Source: Zygnema cylindricum (taxonomy: Eukaryota > Streptophyta > Zygnematophyceae > Zygnematales > Zygnemataceae). From it: 64,000 nt of DNA. Position numbers and translations under genes: made by a program. Position 1 is the stretch's first letter, and each line of letters begins with the position of its first letter. Below are positions 32,821-42,425 of the stretch, in pieces. The stretch lies in contig JBBHKE010003504.1 in NCBI GenBank assembly GCA_037447655.1, positions 124,001-188,000 of the forward strand, in the 5' to 3' direction. The notes under the pieces were generated by a model that ran no database searches, was not told the DNA's origin, and worked only from the letters and a program-made list of their open reading frames with translations.

Positions 32821-32999
32821 CTTTCTGTTCTTCATCATGTAACTTGTCCTACCAGCAGCACGACATCTTGGTCTGCAACCATGCGGCCAGTGTTGGCATC
32901 CATCTTGTCTCCCCTCCTCGTGGGAATCCCGCTCTCCATCCCCTAGTCCATGGTTCTGCGGGAACTGTGAATTGGGCGGGTAACTATTTCTTTTCTTAG
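32821..32999 (+). pseudogene. Gyp3 C-terminal PHD finger, frameshifted
   Basis: Frame 3 gives CSSSC and DILVCN (32826-32877). After a shift near 32880 another frame reads CGQCWHPSC and then WFCGNC, ending at 32968. Together they supply the zinc-ligand order of a PHD finger, with C-x3-C in place of the first C-x2-C. The match to Gyp1 in position (directly after integrase) and pattern makes common ancestry likely, although the sequence is short and decayed. Confidence 0.6.
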
Positions 33000-33077
33000 T
33001 CAAGGCTGACTAAGAGCGGTGGAAATAGGAGGACCGACCCGATTACCGAGTACCCAAATCCCTTTCCCTGGCCTAAT

Positions 33078-33100
33078 GGGAAAGGAAGGGGGAAGGAAAG
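33078..33100 (+). promoter_or_regulatory. Gyp3 polypurine tract
   Basis: The all-purine run GGGAAAGGAAGGGGGAAGGA and its continuation end at 33100, about 110 bp after the PHD finger. An LTR should begin directly after it. Instead a copia integrase fragment starts within the last purines (GAAAGACTAAAT). Confidence 0.65.
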
Positions 33101-33383
33101 ACTAAATAGAACTCTCACGGAGAGCTCTAGGTCGATGCTTGCAGACAAAAATGTGGATCCGAAATTCTGGGCTAAGGCTCTAAATTATGCAGTTTATATT
33201 AAGAATAGGATACGATCAAGGTCGGTAGAAACTACTCCTTATGAGATCTGGACAAGTAGCAAACCTGATGTTAGTCATTTCAAAGTCTTTGGGAGTAAAT
33301 GTTTTATCTTAGATACATCTACAGATAGATGGAAAATTGAACCGAAGGGATTACCAGGTATTTTGTTAGGATATGAAGATCAC
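33101..33383 (+). pseudogene. Copia integrase C-terminal fragment
   Basis: The frame reads RLNRTLTESSRSMLADKN, FWAKALNYAVYIKNRI, TTPYEIWTSSKPDVSHFKV and GILLGYEDH, the C-terminal half of a copia integrase core similar to Cop5. It has no LTR or other copia sequence around it. It lies exactly between the Gyp3 polypurine tract and an LTR copy, in the same orientation. Confidence 0.8.
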
Positions 33384-34480
33384 TCTCAAGCTCGAGTGCT
33401 TTTCAGGCACCCCTTTTATTTACCGAGGATTTCCGTACCTTTCCTACCCGTACTGTTCTCAGACTTCGAAGAAGCAAGCACAACCAGTCACAAGGATTAT
33501 GGGATTTCCTCTACGGAACAAGACACACTTTATTTCGTGCCTAACCGAGGCCGGACGACAAAGTTCTACCGTCTAAAAGATCGCAGTTCAGTTACATAGC
33601 ACTAGCTTCCACCAGCCCTAGTGGGGGGTACATTGTGGATTGCCACGTAGACTTCCGGACTGTAATCTAGATTATGATGTTAGCTGTCTGTAGCAATTCA
33701 GTTCAGGTTCAGCTGACCAGTGGGTCATTTATTACATTAAGTCAAAGCTTGGCACTTCCGTGTCCTTTTAGTACTTTGTCTTAAAAGCTATGGAACAAAT
33801 AATAACTTCCGGCCGCGGATCTAGCCGTAGTCAGAGGTCCAACTTTTTGCCCTGAGTGTAGTACTGTCTGTTTTGTCTTATGTCCGTACGATAACGATGG
33901 CTGGCCACTCATTGGCTTGTCATATTGCTTTGACTTTGGAACTTGCAGTAGGACAAACTCTGGTTGTATAAGGCACTTAGGGCCGAAGGAGACAGGTTGC
34001 TTTTTCAGTACTGTCTCTTGAGAAAACCCCCAGAGAATTATATCAATCTTTCTGTTGGAGAACGGTTGCATTGTGTCGTTGACTCTATTGCCATCTCTGT
34101 TTTGGATTGTCTTTGTGGAGACCATAGCACGGGTGGGTAGTTGGCACTATCTCCTCTTTGGGTGGTTTGGACTTTCGCTGTTTGAAACTAAGAAGAGTCT
34201 TGTCGGATCCTTGCGGTGGAACCGAGAGGGTTGAGGGAGACTCATACCTGACTTCAGGCCATTGGGAGAGGTTTTCTTCTGCTGAGTTTGGTCATCGTTG
34301 CACTCAGGGGTATGTGAATTCGCTTCACCATTATCATTCATTTCTATCTTTAATTCCATTCCCTGGGGCAAGGTGATATTGTTTAATCTGAAAAGCCAAT
34401 ATTTGTTATTTCTACATTTCTGCGTGGGAGTTATTTGCACACTCTTGTGGTCATCTTTGGGTTTGTCCGGAGTTTTTGCG
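33384..34480 (+). repeat. Gyp3-type LTR/leader copy 2
   Basis: Near-identical to the start of the Gyp3 LTR for about 450 bp, then more diverged, but alignable through AAGGTGATATTGTT to about 34480. Its first two bases are TC instead of TG. It could be the 3' LTR of Gyp3 or part of another copy; it extends into leader sequence, which favours another copy. Confidence 0.7.
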
Positions 34481-34844
34481 GAAAGGATCGGACGACTCTC
34501 ATTTCCTTCCTATTCTTTGGAGAGTAGCTCGGAGTGTGGCCTTTCGTGGGCTTCCAGCGGAGCAGCACAGGGGAAATCTAGGGGGGTACAGTGCACCTTT
34601 CTTTTCCACTCCATTCCTCCTTACTATCTATGCATATCCCTGGGGGGGGGGTAATGAACAGAGATGGGCATTATCACGGATCCAAGGGAGCATCAGCATT
34701 TGGGGTGGATTACAGGTTTCTCATGCACACCTCCTTGGACATATAACCTGGACCTCCCGGTTACTAGGCACGCTCGACAAATCCGAGGCCAACTACCCCG
34801 GGCTGTAGGCCCTTCCCTGGGGATTCTCGGGCACGCTCGACAGC
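34481..34844 (+). other. Spacer between two Gyp3-type LTR copies
   Basis: I see no convincing gene. It contains a run of 10 G at 34642-34651 and the repeated motif CACGCTCGACA (near 34771 and 34832). It may derive from the internal part of a Gyp3 relative. Confidence 0.35.
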
Positions 34845-35822
34845 TGTCAAGCTCGAGTGCTTTTCAGGCACCCCTTTTATTTACCGAGGATTTCTGTACC
34901 TTTCCTACTTGTACTGTTCTCAGACTTCGGAGAAGCAAGCACAACCAGCCGGAAGGATTATCGGATTTCCTCTACGGAACAAGACGCACTTTATTTCGTG
35001 CCTAACGGAGGCCGGGCGACAAAGTTCTACCGTCTGAAAGATTGCAGTTCCGTTACATAACACTAGCTTCCACCAGCCCTAGTGGGGGGTACATTGGGGA
35101 TTGCCACGTAGACTTCCGGACTGTAATCTAGATTATGCTGTTAGCTGTCTGTAGCAATTCAGTTCAGGTTTAGCTGACCAGTGGGTCATTTATTACAATT
35201 AGTCAAAGCTTGGCACTTCCGTGTCCTTTTAGTACTTTGTCTTAAAAGCTATGGAACAAATAATAACTTCAGGCCGCGGATCCAGCCGTAGTCAGAGGTC
35301 CAACTTTTTGCCCTAAGTGTAGTACACATTATTTTGTCTTATGTCAGTTCGGTTGCCGTTGCTGGCCGCTCATTGGCTAATAGCGTAGGTTTGACTTTTG
35401 GACCTGAAACTGGACAAGCTTTTGTTGTATAAGGCACTTGGGGCCGAAGGAGACAGGTTGCTTTTCAGTACTGTCTCCTATGAAAACCCTCAGAAAATCC
35501 AACAAAATTTCTTTTGGAAGAATCTTTGTTTTGTTTGACTCTATTGCCATCTTTGTTTTGGATCTGTCCATTGTTGGAATCATAGTTCGGGCTGGTAGTT
35601 GGCATTATCGTCCCTTTGGGTGATTTTTGGATCTTTCGCTGTTTGAAACTGAGAAGAGTCCGGTCGGTGTCGAACTGCGGACACCGAGGGTTTAAGGAGT
35701 ACCATACCTATTTACAATACCATCGGGAGAGAGTTCGCCCTTGTCTCTTTGTCCTCGTAAATTGCCGGGGTATGTTCAGCTTGCTTCGCCATCTTTTATA
35801 TGTTCCATGTTATATTTTATTT
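34845..35822 (+). repeat. Gyp3-type LTR/leader copy 3, truncated
   Basis: Starts TGTCAAGCTCGAG and follows copy 1 very closely for about 975 bp, until the sequence passes at 35822 into the transposase intron end (TTTTTTCCTATTGTAG). Its identity to copy 1 is higher than that of copy 2, so copy 1 and copy 3 may be the original flanking pair around the whole insertion. Confidence 0.7.
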
Positions 35823-35839
35823 ATTTTTTCCTATTGTAG

Positions 35840-36522
35840 GAGTTTGCTACCGAACTGGCCCTAAAGGATGGAATGATAAAACCGCATTCCTGCAATGGAT
35901 AGAGGAGCGGAGGTCTTACCAAAGAGACCGCGAAAGACGTGAAAATATTATAATCCTCGACAATTGTGGCGGTCACAACAATTCCGAGGAGTTGAGCCGA
36001 GTCTTACTCGCCAAGAGAACTATACTACACTTCTTTCCTCCTTTAGCAACTTACCTCGTGCAACCCGCCCACTCCTTCGTCATTTCGAAAATTAAGGAGG
36101 TTTGGTCGCGGAAATGGGAGGATTGGAAAATGAACCGGATCGAGAAGCATGCCTGGTCCCAACCGAGTGGCAAGGGTTGGTCCGGGAAGCTAGTTGGTCC
36201 CGGGAAGGCTTTCTTCCTTACGTTGGCTCGCGATTAAATTCGCTAAGTCAACGCAATGAAGGACAACAATGGAATGGGTTACGCACGTAAAGCTATGATC
36301 CAGTGCGGATTGTCGTTGAAGGACAAGAAATGGGAGGAGAGCATGCTCACCCCGGATTTACAAATTATCATCATGAAATGGCGGTGCCATTTCAAAGGCG
36401 ATGAGGTGCGAATTCCCTCTATAGTGGCACGAGACTTTGTCCAAGGCATTCAAGATGCCAACACTCAGGAGGATGGAGTCCTCGATGACACGGCCGCTGA
36501 ATGGGAGACCGAAGATTTTTGA
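35840..36522 (+). pseudogene. Pogo-like transposase exon 3 (rest of DDE domain)
   Basis: The acceptor AG is at 35838-35839. The exon begins V-C-Y-R-T-G-P-K-G-W-N-D after the split Gly codon. The second catalytic Asp is in IIILDNCGGHNN near 35955. The expected third Asp in QPADSF reads QPAHSF (His codon at 36070-36072). Two TAA codons interrupt near 36234 and 36243, then the frame continues (GMGYARKAMIQCGL) to TGA at 36520. The residue change and the stops show an inactive transposase. The continuation of exons 1 and 2 across 13.5 kb supports one gene. Confidence 0.75.
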
Positions 36523-36652
36523 GTCCTTTCATAGAGAAGTGGTGTAGTGTGTGAAGAGGAGGACAAGGTTTAGCATAAAATTATAGAACTAGTGTTGATT
36601 TCATATAGTTTTTTATTTCTATTTTTGGATGGATGGTGTGCTAATTGTACTT
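36523..36652 (+). other. 3' untranslated part of the DNA transposon
   Basis: AT-rich sequence after the transposase stop, without coding potential. It leads into the tandem repeat at 36653. Confidence 0.5.
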
Positions 36653-36905
36653 AGCGTTTGCCAAAAAATGTTGGGAAAATTGTATCCTTGATGATTTCAA
36701 TATAATCGTATCCTTCTTGTTGTTTCATTTTGAAGTTTTTTACTGAAAATCATGTATTGAAAAAGACTTCGATGACTTAACGTTTGTCAAAGTATGTCGG
36801 ATAAATTGTATCCTTTATGAATTGAATATAATAGTATGTTTTTTTGTATTTCGTTTTGAATTTTGTAACTGAAAATGATGTATGGAAAAAGACATTGATG
36901 ACATT
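36653..36905 (+). repeat. Imperfect tandem duplication, about 126 bp units
   Basis: Two diverged units (36653-36779 and 36780-36905) share CGTTTG.CAAA..ATGT.GG, AATTGTATCCTT, TTTTGAA and GGAAAAAGAC-like blocks in the same order. It lies in the 3' region of the DNA transposon. Confidence 0.7.
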
Positions 36906-37740
36906 AGATGTTACACATGTTTTCAATGTGTTTAAGGCTTCATGGATTACACGTTATATTCCCGAGATGGGGACAAATACAGTCCATTACTAGATCAATC
37001 GCGACTTCAGACAGTTTTAGCGACAACACAGTTTCATCACTGAAGTGTAGAAAGTCGACACGATAATCCGGCGACGAGAACGTCTCGTCGCTCAATGGTA
37101 ATTTTGATAGTAAACTAGGCTTTACCATTCAACGACGAAAAAATATCGTGGCTTAAAGATATAACTTTGACTCTAATATAGATAGAAGGTATACAAAGTA
37201 GTGTTAAAAGTTCTATCCCATAAATAACTTGTGTGTCATGCGCATAACGCAAAGTCTTATAAAAAAATAAATAAAAAAAATCCCAAGCAATCTTTTTCTT
37301 CGTTAATAATATAAAAATCAAACTCTTCTCCCCTTAAGCTTGGTCCACCGAAATCACAAACAAGAATCAAAATTCATTTTTGTTTCTTGTATTTTTTATT
37401 TTATTTCAATTTTAAAATGTTTTTTTTTTATCTCGTTATCAAAATAACCTCCGATCATAACTTTTTAACAAGAAAAAACACATTTTAGAAACGTAGATCA
37501 AACTAATATATAAGATACAAAAATAAAAAAACACAAATAAAAAACATAAACAAAAATATGAATAATATAAATTCAAACCATAAACAACCGACTCGTTGTT
37601 TTATATTGCTTTTACGAGGCACATAACAAATGTACAAAAGTTGGAAATGTATATATAAATTAGTTCAAAACTGAACAAACAAAATCATATTTTATAAAAT
37701 TACCGAATGTACAACCCAAAAAAAACACAAAAGATTATTG
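36906..37740. other. Transposon right end and AT-rich gap
   Basis: 36950-37145 holds the right subterminal GCGACGA-type repeats, including the hairpin 37071-37091. 37150-37740 is strongly AT-rich with A and T runs and no supported gene. It may be intergenic host sequence or decayed element. Confidence 0.5.
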
Positions 37741-38739
37741 TGTTGTTCTACAAACACAATTGCAGGTGGAGGTCCACCAGTAGTAGTAGATGTAGACATA
37801 AACTTCAGCTAAAGCTACCAGAAATCGTATCAAACAACCAGCTTTGATATAACACAGAGAGCATTCCAAGTGTCCAAATAACACAAAAATCCACACTAAT
37901 ACAATATCACATACAATCTGTCAATTCCCAAAATTGCAGCCCAATTGAACCAGTATACCATAAGATGTATCACTTGGAAGTTTCCCAAAAACTGTCCATA
38001 GGGAGTTAGATCTCAATACTGGATTATACAAAATTGAATAAGTCCTAAACTTTATACTCACAGAGAGTATCTACTGAGAACTAACTAATCAGATGTCTAC
38101 ACCTGGAACAACAATACTGTACTATACTACGACAAAGTACCGAATCAGTACGCTATTGTACTGTGAGTACGTCCAAACCCTATTTGACTACTAGACAAAA
38201 ATATGCTTACTGGAACACTAAATTCTAATACGCTACGCAACAAACTACCGTGTTTCGGATATGCAAATACTTTTCCCGTACAGAAGTGTTCCAAGTGCTT
38301 AGTCAGCAGTGGATACTAGAGTCCAATTGACTGTCGATCAAGTGGTCCATGCCACTTGAGGTCGTACAGATTGATGAGTCATTTTGTGGTCCCGCGTGAA
38401 TCTCGTCTGTTGACTCGCTTCACAACTACGATCATCGATGAATGTTGTAGTACCATTCTCCTAGATAACTGGTTGAGTCCACGTTTATCCGATTTTTCAA
38501 CATTATTCGTTTGATGTGTGATGCGTGGTAAAGTATGTCGGCGCCTTTCCGAAAAACCTGTATGATGTTCATATTCTTACGCTTGTCCCTGTAGAAGTAG
38601 AATACACTCAAAAATACTAATGCTAATGTCACACTAATTGAGGTAAGTATTACAATTTTTCTTAGACCAAAAATATTCTAAGTACTTGGTCTCTTCTCAC
38701 AACGCTATCTAGTGAGTATTAAGATTTATTATTTCAACA
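37741..38739 (-). repeat. Cop2 LTR
   Basis: In minus orientation it starts TGTTGAAATAATAAATC (after the polypurine tract TTAGGGGAG) and ends GTAGAACAACA. It contains the Gag ATG at 37797-37799, 59 nt before its end. It is homologous to the Cop5 LTR (54630-55826) and more distantly to the Cop1 LTR. Confidence 0.75.
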
Positions 38740-39394
38740 CTCCCCTAAATCTTTAGACCCACTTTCTCACTTAACCCAATAGACTCTCTGCAATACTGCA
38801 ACTTAGGAGCTGGAAAAGCTTTAGTTAGCATATCAGCCAGCATATTTCCATCTGGTAAATAGCTCATTTTTATCACTCTTCCAAGCACATTTTCTCTCAC
38901 AAAGTGTAGTCAGACATCCATATGTTTGCTCTTAAAATGATGACTGGGGTTAGAGGCAATAGCAATGGCTGTCAGGTTATCACACCAGATAACTTGAGGA
39001 CCGATTTGCGTATACCCAAGTTTTTGCAAAGTGGCCTTAACCCATAGAAGTTCGATAAGGGCAGAACTGGCTGCCATATATTCCGAGTCCATCGTAGACT
39101 GAGCTGTGACTTTCTGTCATTTGCTGCTCTTACAGCAAGTACCATTCCCAATCTTTAAAACGAAACCGGTTGTTGATTTTCGGCTTGGGATATCTCCTTA
39201 GCTAGAATCGCTCCAAGTCTGTAATTTTACATCTCCTCCTCCGAGTGTAAGTTTGAGGTTTCGGGAACCTGCCAGGTATCTCAGAACCCTCTTTGCTCTT
39301 TCCCAATCTGCTCTTTTACGATTTTGAAGACTCCTACGGCTGTAGCAATATCACGTCTCGTAGAATTCATAAAATAAATAAGAATCCCCATTAT
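38740..39394 (-). pseudogene. Cop2 RT end and RNase H remnant
   Basis: Minus-strand frames give MAASSALIELLWVKATLQKL, VIWCDNLTAIAIASNP and SHHFKSKHMDV (38910-39092), plus decayed pieces of the RT end up to 39394 (YFMNSTRRDIATAVGV). The Cop3 LTR then truncates it. Several frames are broken. It is the same family as Cop5. Confidence 0.75.
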
Positions 39395-41202
39395 TGTTGA
39401 TTTTGGAAAGCTTTAAGTCTTAGAAAAATAGTGTGATGACCAGAATATGAATCTACACGGACACGCGTCGTCACCTAAAGCACATTAGAAGTATTTTGGA
39501 GTGGCACTTACATCCACATACACATGTCACACATCGGGTGGGACAACGCAGCTGCGATGCAGCAACGTAACTACGATGCAGCAACGCAGCTGCTATGCAG
39601 TCAGAACAATGCAGCTGCGACTAAGGTAAGACAATGCAACTGCAATTACATTTAATATGTTCCGTACAGGCAACGTAGCTGCGGATATTCTAAATGATTT
39701 AGAGCAGCTGCGATAGATACGAATCTAGCTAGCTTAGTGGTAGTTTAATGGTAGCTCACTAGTACTTTGACCGATTAGTATAAGCTTGGCGGTTTGACGT
39801 ACCTCTCATGTACACTGGCAACGTCGGTACAACACAAGTATAAGACTTAGGACTCACAACACATACTCTGTAGAAACTAATGGTTTTATTAGTATTTTCT
39901 AGGTTTGAAAAGAAATATAGAAGTCGAGGCAGTCTATCTCTAACTTCTCTCTCCAACTCTCAAACTTGTCGCAGTCACTGAGAAATTGGAGAGGAAGCTA
40001 GAGCCATGGCTACCTTGGCTATCCTGAGGTTTACGGGAATTTTATATTAGGGTTTATATATTTAATTAAAATGTATGTGCCGGCGGTAGGATTTGATCCT
40101 TGTACCTGCCGGCCGGCAGACACAATGTAGCCGGTAGCCTTAGCCGTTTCGTCTAGCGGTAGTGTTACATAGCATATAGGTTGATAATTATTTATATATG
40201 TATACAAGCGATAAACCATTTAACTAGAATTAATTACGGGATACATAGATCCAGTAATATGTAATGTACGACTTACGGTACGGACATAAATCAGTACCGC
40301 GCATTTGTTTCGTAAATGAAACAAATACCGCGCATGTATTTATTACGGCTACGATTAAAGCCGAATTTTATCGGACAGCCGGGATTAGCGCCGAGATCGC
40401 GGAGGAAGATTTCGGCGGTTTGTGGCCATCGCCACATCGGATGACGTGTGGCAAAATTCCGTTGGATTGTGGAAACTCCGGAGATTATGGCACCGAATCC
40501 GGATTTGACATGTGTCGACATTTTGGCCATGTCGTACAATGTCCGTACATAAAGTACACCGGCAGCTGTACTTTTGCGTACGGAACTCAATTCTGATTGG
40601 TTCCGTACATCAGAAGATAGAGTCTGTGAGAGAGATAGGACTTAGAAAAATTAGAAGATAGGACCCCCTCTCCCAGAGAGCTTCTGTACAAAAGGTCAAC
40701 TTTGACCCTCCATAACTTACTCTCAGGGGAGCAAATTTAGAGATTCTTTTTGCTATCGACTCAGGGGAGTCTTGTCTTCACAGGGGTGAAGTTGGTCAGA
40801 GTTTTTGTCTGCCAGGGTGGCAGATATTTTTGCTTAAACACAAAGGGGTCATGATTATCCTAGAGGCTTCTTGGAAGCTGTCCACTCTGAGGACTTATGG
40901 AGGTCTCAGAGTTTCATATCCAGACTTCCAAGTAGTAAAACTGCAAAAAGTTTTTGGGAAACTTCTGAGTATTATATCTTGAGTGTTGTCAGGTCAATTG
41001 TACTGAAACTTTGGTAGTTGTCAGTGTTTTTGCTGCTCTATATTGTGAGAGAGCTTTGTGAAGTTTGGATGCTTGTATAAGATTCGGTGAGCACTTGTAA
41101 ACAGCTGTTTGGTAGGATTCTTGATAGCTTCTGAGAGTGTATCATGTCTACTTCTACTACTAGTGCTGCTCCTCCACCTGCAACGATGGTTGTGAAACAA
41201 CA
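39395..41202 (+). repeat. Cop3 5' LTR, interrupted by another LTR
   Basis: Starts TGTTGATTTTGGAAAGC, like Cop1, and ends GAAACAACA directly before the primer-binding site GGTTATGGGCC at 41203. About 760 bp remain after removing the nested LTR at 39869-40916. GCAGCTGCG-type short repeats lie at 39545-39710. Confidence 0.65.
39869..40916 (+). repeat. Solo LTR of the Cop4 family
   Basis: It starts TGTAGAAACTAATGG and ends CAGAGTTTCA, with 1048 bp. It is the reverse complement of the Cop4 LTRs with high identity. No internal sequence accompanies it. Flanks TACTC and TATCC are not a clean target duplication. Confidence 0.85.
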
Positions 41203-41964
41203 GGTTATGGGCCTGTCATCAATAATTCCTATCTTTTCCGAGGAAAAGTATGTTTACTCGGCAGATATGGTTGAGACTCATTTTGAGAATATAAACCTTT
41301 TGAATATTTTGGATTGTTCGTAGAATGAATGTGATCCATCGTGGTCTATGAAAAACACACAGGCTTGTCCATTTTAAATTTATGTATATATGAGGACTTA
41401 GCTATGTCTAGGAAAAAAATAAAAAGGGCAACAGATATCTGGAGGTCTCTCAAAAATGATTATGAGAAAGCTAATGTCCACGAATAGCTTCTCTTGGCTA
41501 GAAAAATTTGGGACTATATGTACACTAGTGGTACGATGGCTGAATATGCTAACAAATTTCGCATCCTTCTAGATACACATGCTTGTGCAAGTGGCACGTT
41601 TCCTCAATTTCAAGAGGCACCATTACTAATCTGGGGTCTCCCTTGTAGTATGAAAAGAGCGTCAGATATGCTCAAACACAAAGACAAGGCTAGCTGGACA
41701 TTACAGTTAGCGATCAATATTTTACTAGAAGAGGAGGCTACTTCTCAAATTCTGAGTTCTGAGCATGTCGAGGCTTTTAATTCAAACTTTGAGAGAAAAG
41801 GACAGTTTAATCAGCAGAGAAATCAGTTTGATCAAAAGAATCAATTCAGAAAGTTTAATCAGGGTGGAAATAGACAATCAAACAATGCATGTTTCTATTG
41901 CAGTGAAAGAGGTCATGGACATAAATTCTGTCCTAAGCTTAAGAAGGCTAACGATACAGGTTAA
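41144..41964 (+). pseudogene. Cop3 gag
   Basis: ATG at 41144 lies in the LTR (MSTSTTSAAPPPATMV), followed by QVMGLSSIIPIFSEEKYVY. After stops near 41320-41490 the frame is open to 41964 with MAEYANKFRILLDTH, LIWGLPCSMKRAS and the knuckle CFYCSERGHGHKFC near 41890. It is typical copia Gag, with the N-terminal part decayed. Confidence 0.75.
41203..41213 (+). promoter_or_regulatory. Cop3 primer-binding site, half initiator tRNA-Met
   Basis: GGTTATGGGCC follows the LTR end and is an exact complement of GGCCCAUAACC in the initiator tRNA-Met anticodon loop. The next bases (TGTC) diverge from the longer match in Cop4. Confidence 0.7.
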
Positions 41965-42060
41965 TACAGGCCGAGATGGCAACAAAGTCAATTTTATTTA
42001 AACTTTACAAGGCCAACACCTCATGGAAATGCACTGTTTTTGGCTTCTTCGTCACTCTAA

Positions 42061-42425
42061 AAGGAGACTCTCACTTTTTATGAGGAGGGGGAAACGGATC
42101 TATTTGCAATGGCGGCAGCGATGGAGGGCCCGAAGGACCCTAGATAGATAATAGATACAGGGGCATCAACCCACGTGTGCTGGAACAAGGCTATCTTCAA
42201 AAATCTAAAACCAACGGCGAAGAAAAATATTTATTATGCTTGTGGAATGAGTGTTCAGACTTGTGCTGTGGGTGATGTATCTTTCATGATTGATACAGAG
42301 AGAAAAGCAATTGAAAGGACCCTTCACAATGTCTTATTTGTGCTTGACTTTAAAAAAAAATATGTTTTCTACGCCCTTGGTAGAAAGTAAAGGTTTTGAG
42401 GTCAATTTGAAGATTGGTTGTCAAG
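42061..42425 (+). pseudogene. Cop3 protease and start of integrase region
   Basis: It reads MAAAMEGPKDPR, a TAG where Trp is expected, then IIDTGASTHVCWNKAIF with the catalytic Asp near 42150. TERKAIERTLHNVLFVLDFK follows in one frame to 42390. The sequence breaks at Cop4 and resumes at 48881. Confidence 0.75.

Larger units (their letters stand above)
22536..33100 (+). mobile_element. Gyp3: divergent Ty3/gypsy element with DNMT and PHD finger
   Basis: Order: LTR/leader (22536-23839), Gag, protease, DNMT, RT, RNase H, integrase, PHD finger, polypurine tract (33078-33100). It has the same architecture as Gyp1 but low protein identity and a much longer Pro/Ser-rich Gag N-terminus. Pol stays in one frame from about 28647 to 32880 with about nine nonsense codons and no frameshift. 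It sits in intron 2 of the pogo-like transposase. The downstream LTR is displaced: a copia fragment lies between the polypurine tract and the next LTR copy at 33384. Confidence 0.82.
21060..37150 (+). mobile_element. Pogo/CENP-B-like DNA transposon interrupted by Gyp3
   Basis: A transposase gene is split into exons at about 21483-21941, 22072-22323 and 35840-36522. Joining them by GT...AG introns gives a continuous DDE-type transposase. Both outer regions (21150-21390 and 37030-37140) are rich in GCGACGA/TCGTCGC repeats, which probably are subterminal transposase-binding repeats. Exact terminal inverted repeats and the target duplication were not found, so the limits are approximate. Without the nested elements the unit would be about 2.5-3 kb. 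Confidence 0.65.

Noticed and set aside
39869-40916. Target-site duplication around the solo LTR
   Set aside because: Flanks TACTC and TATCC share only three positions; not accepted as a duplication.
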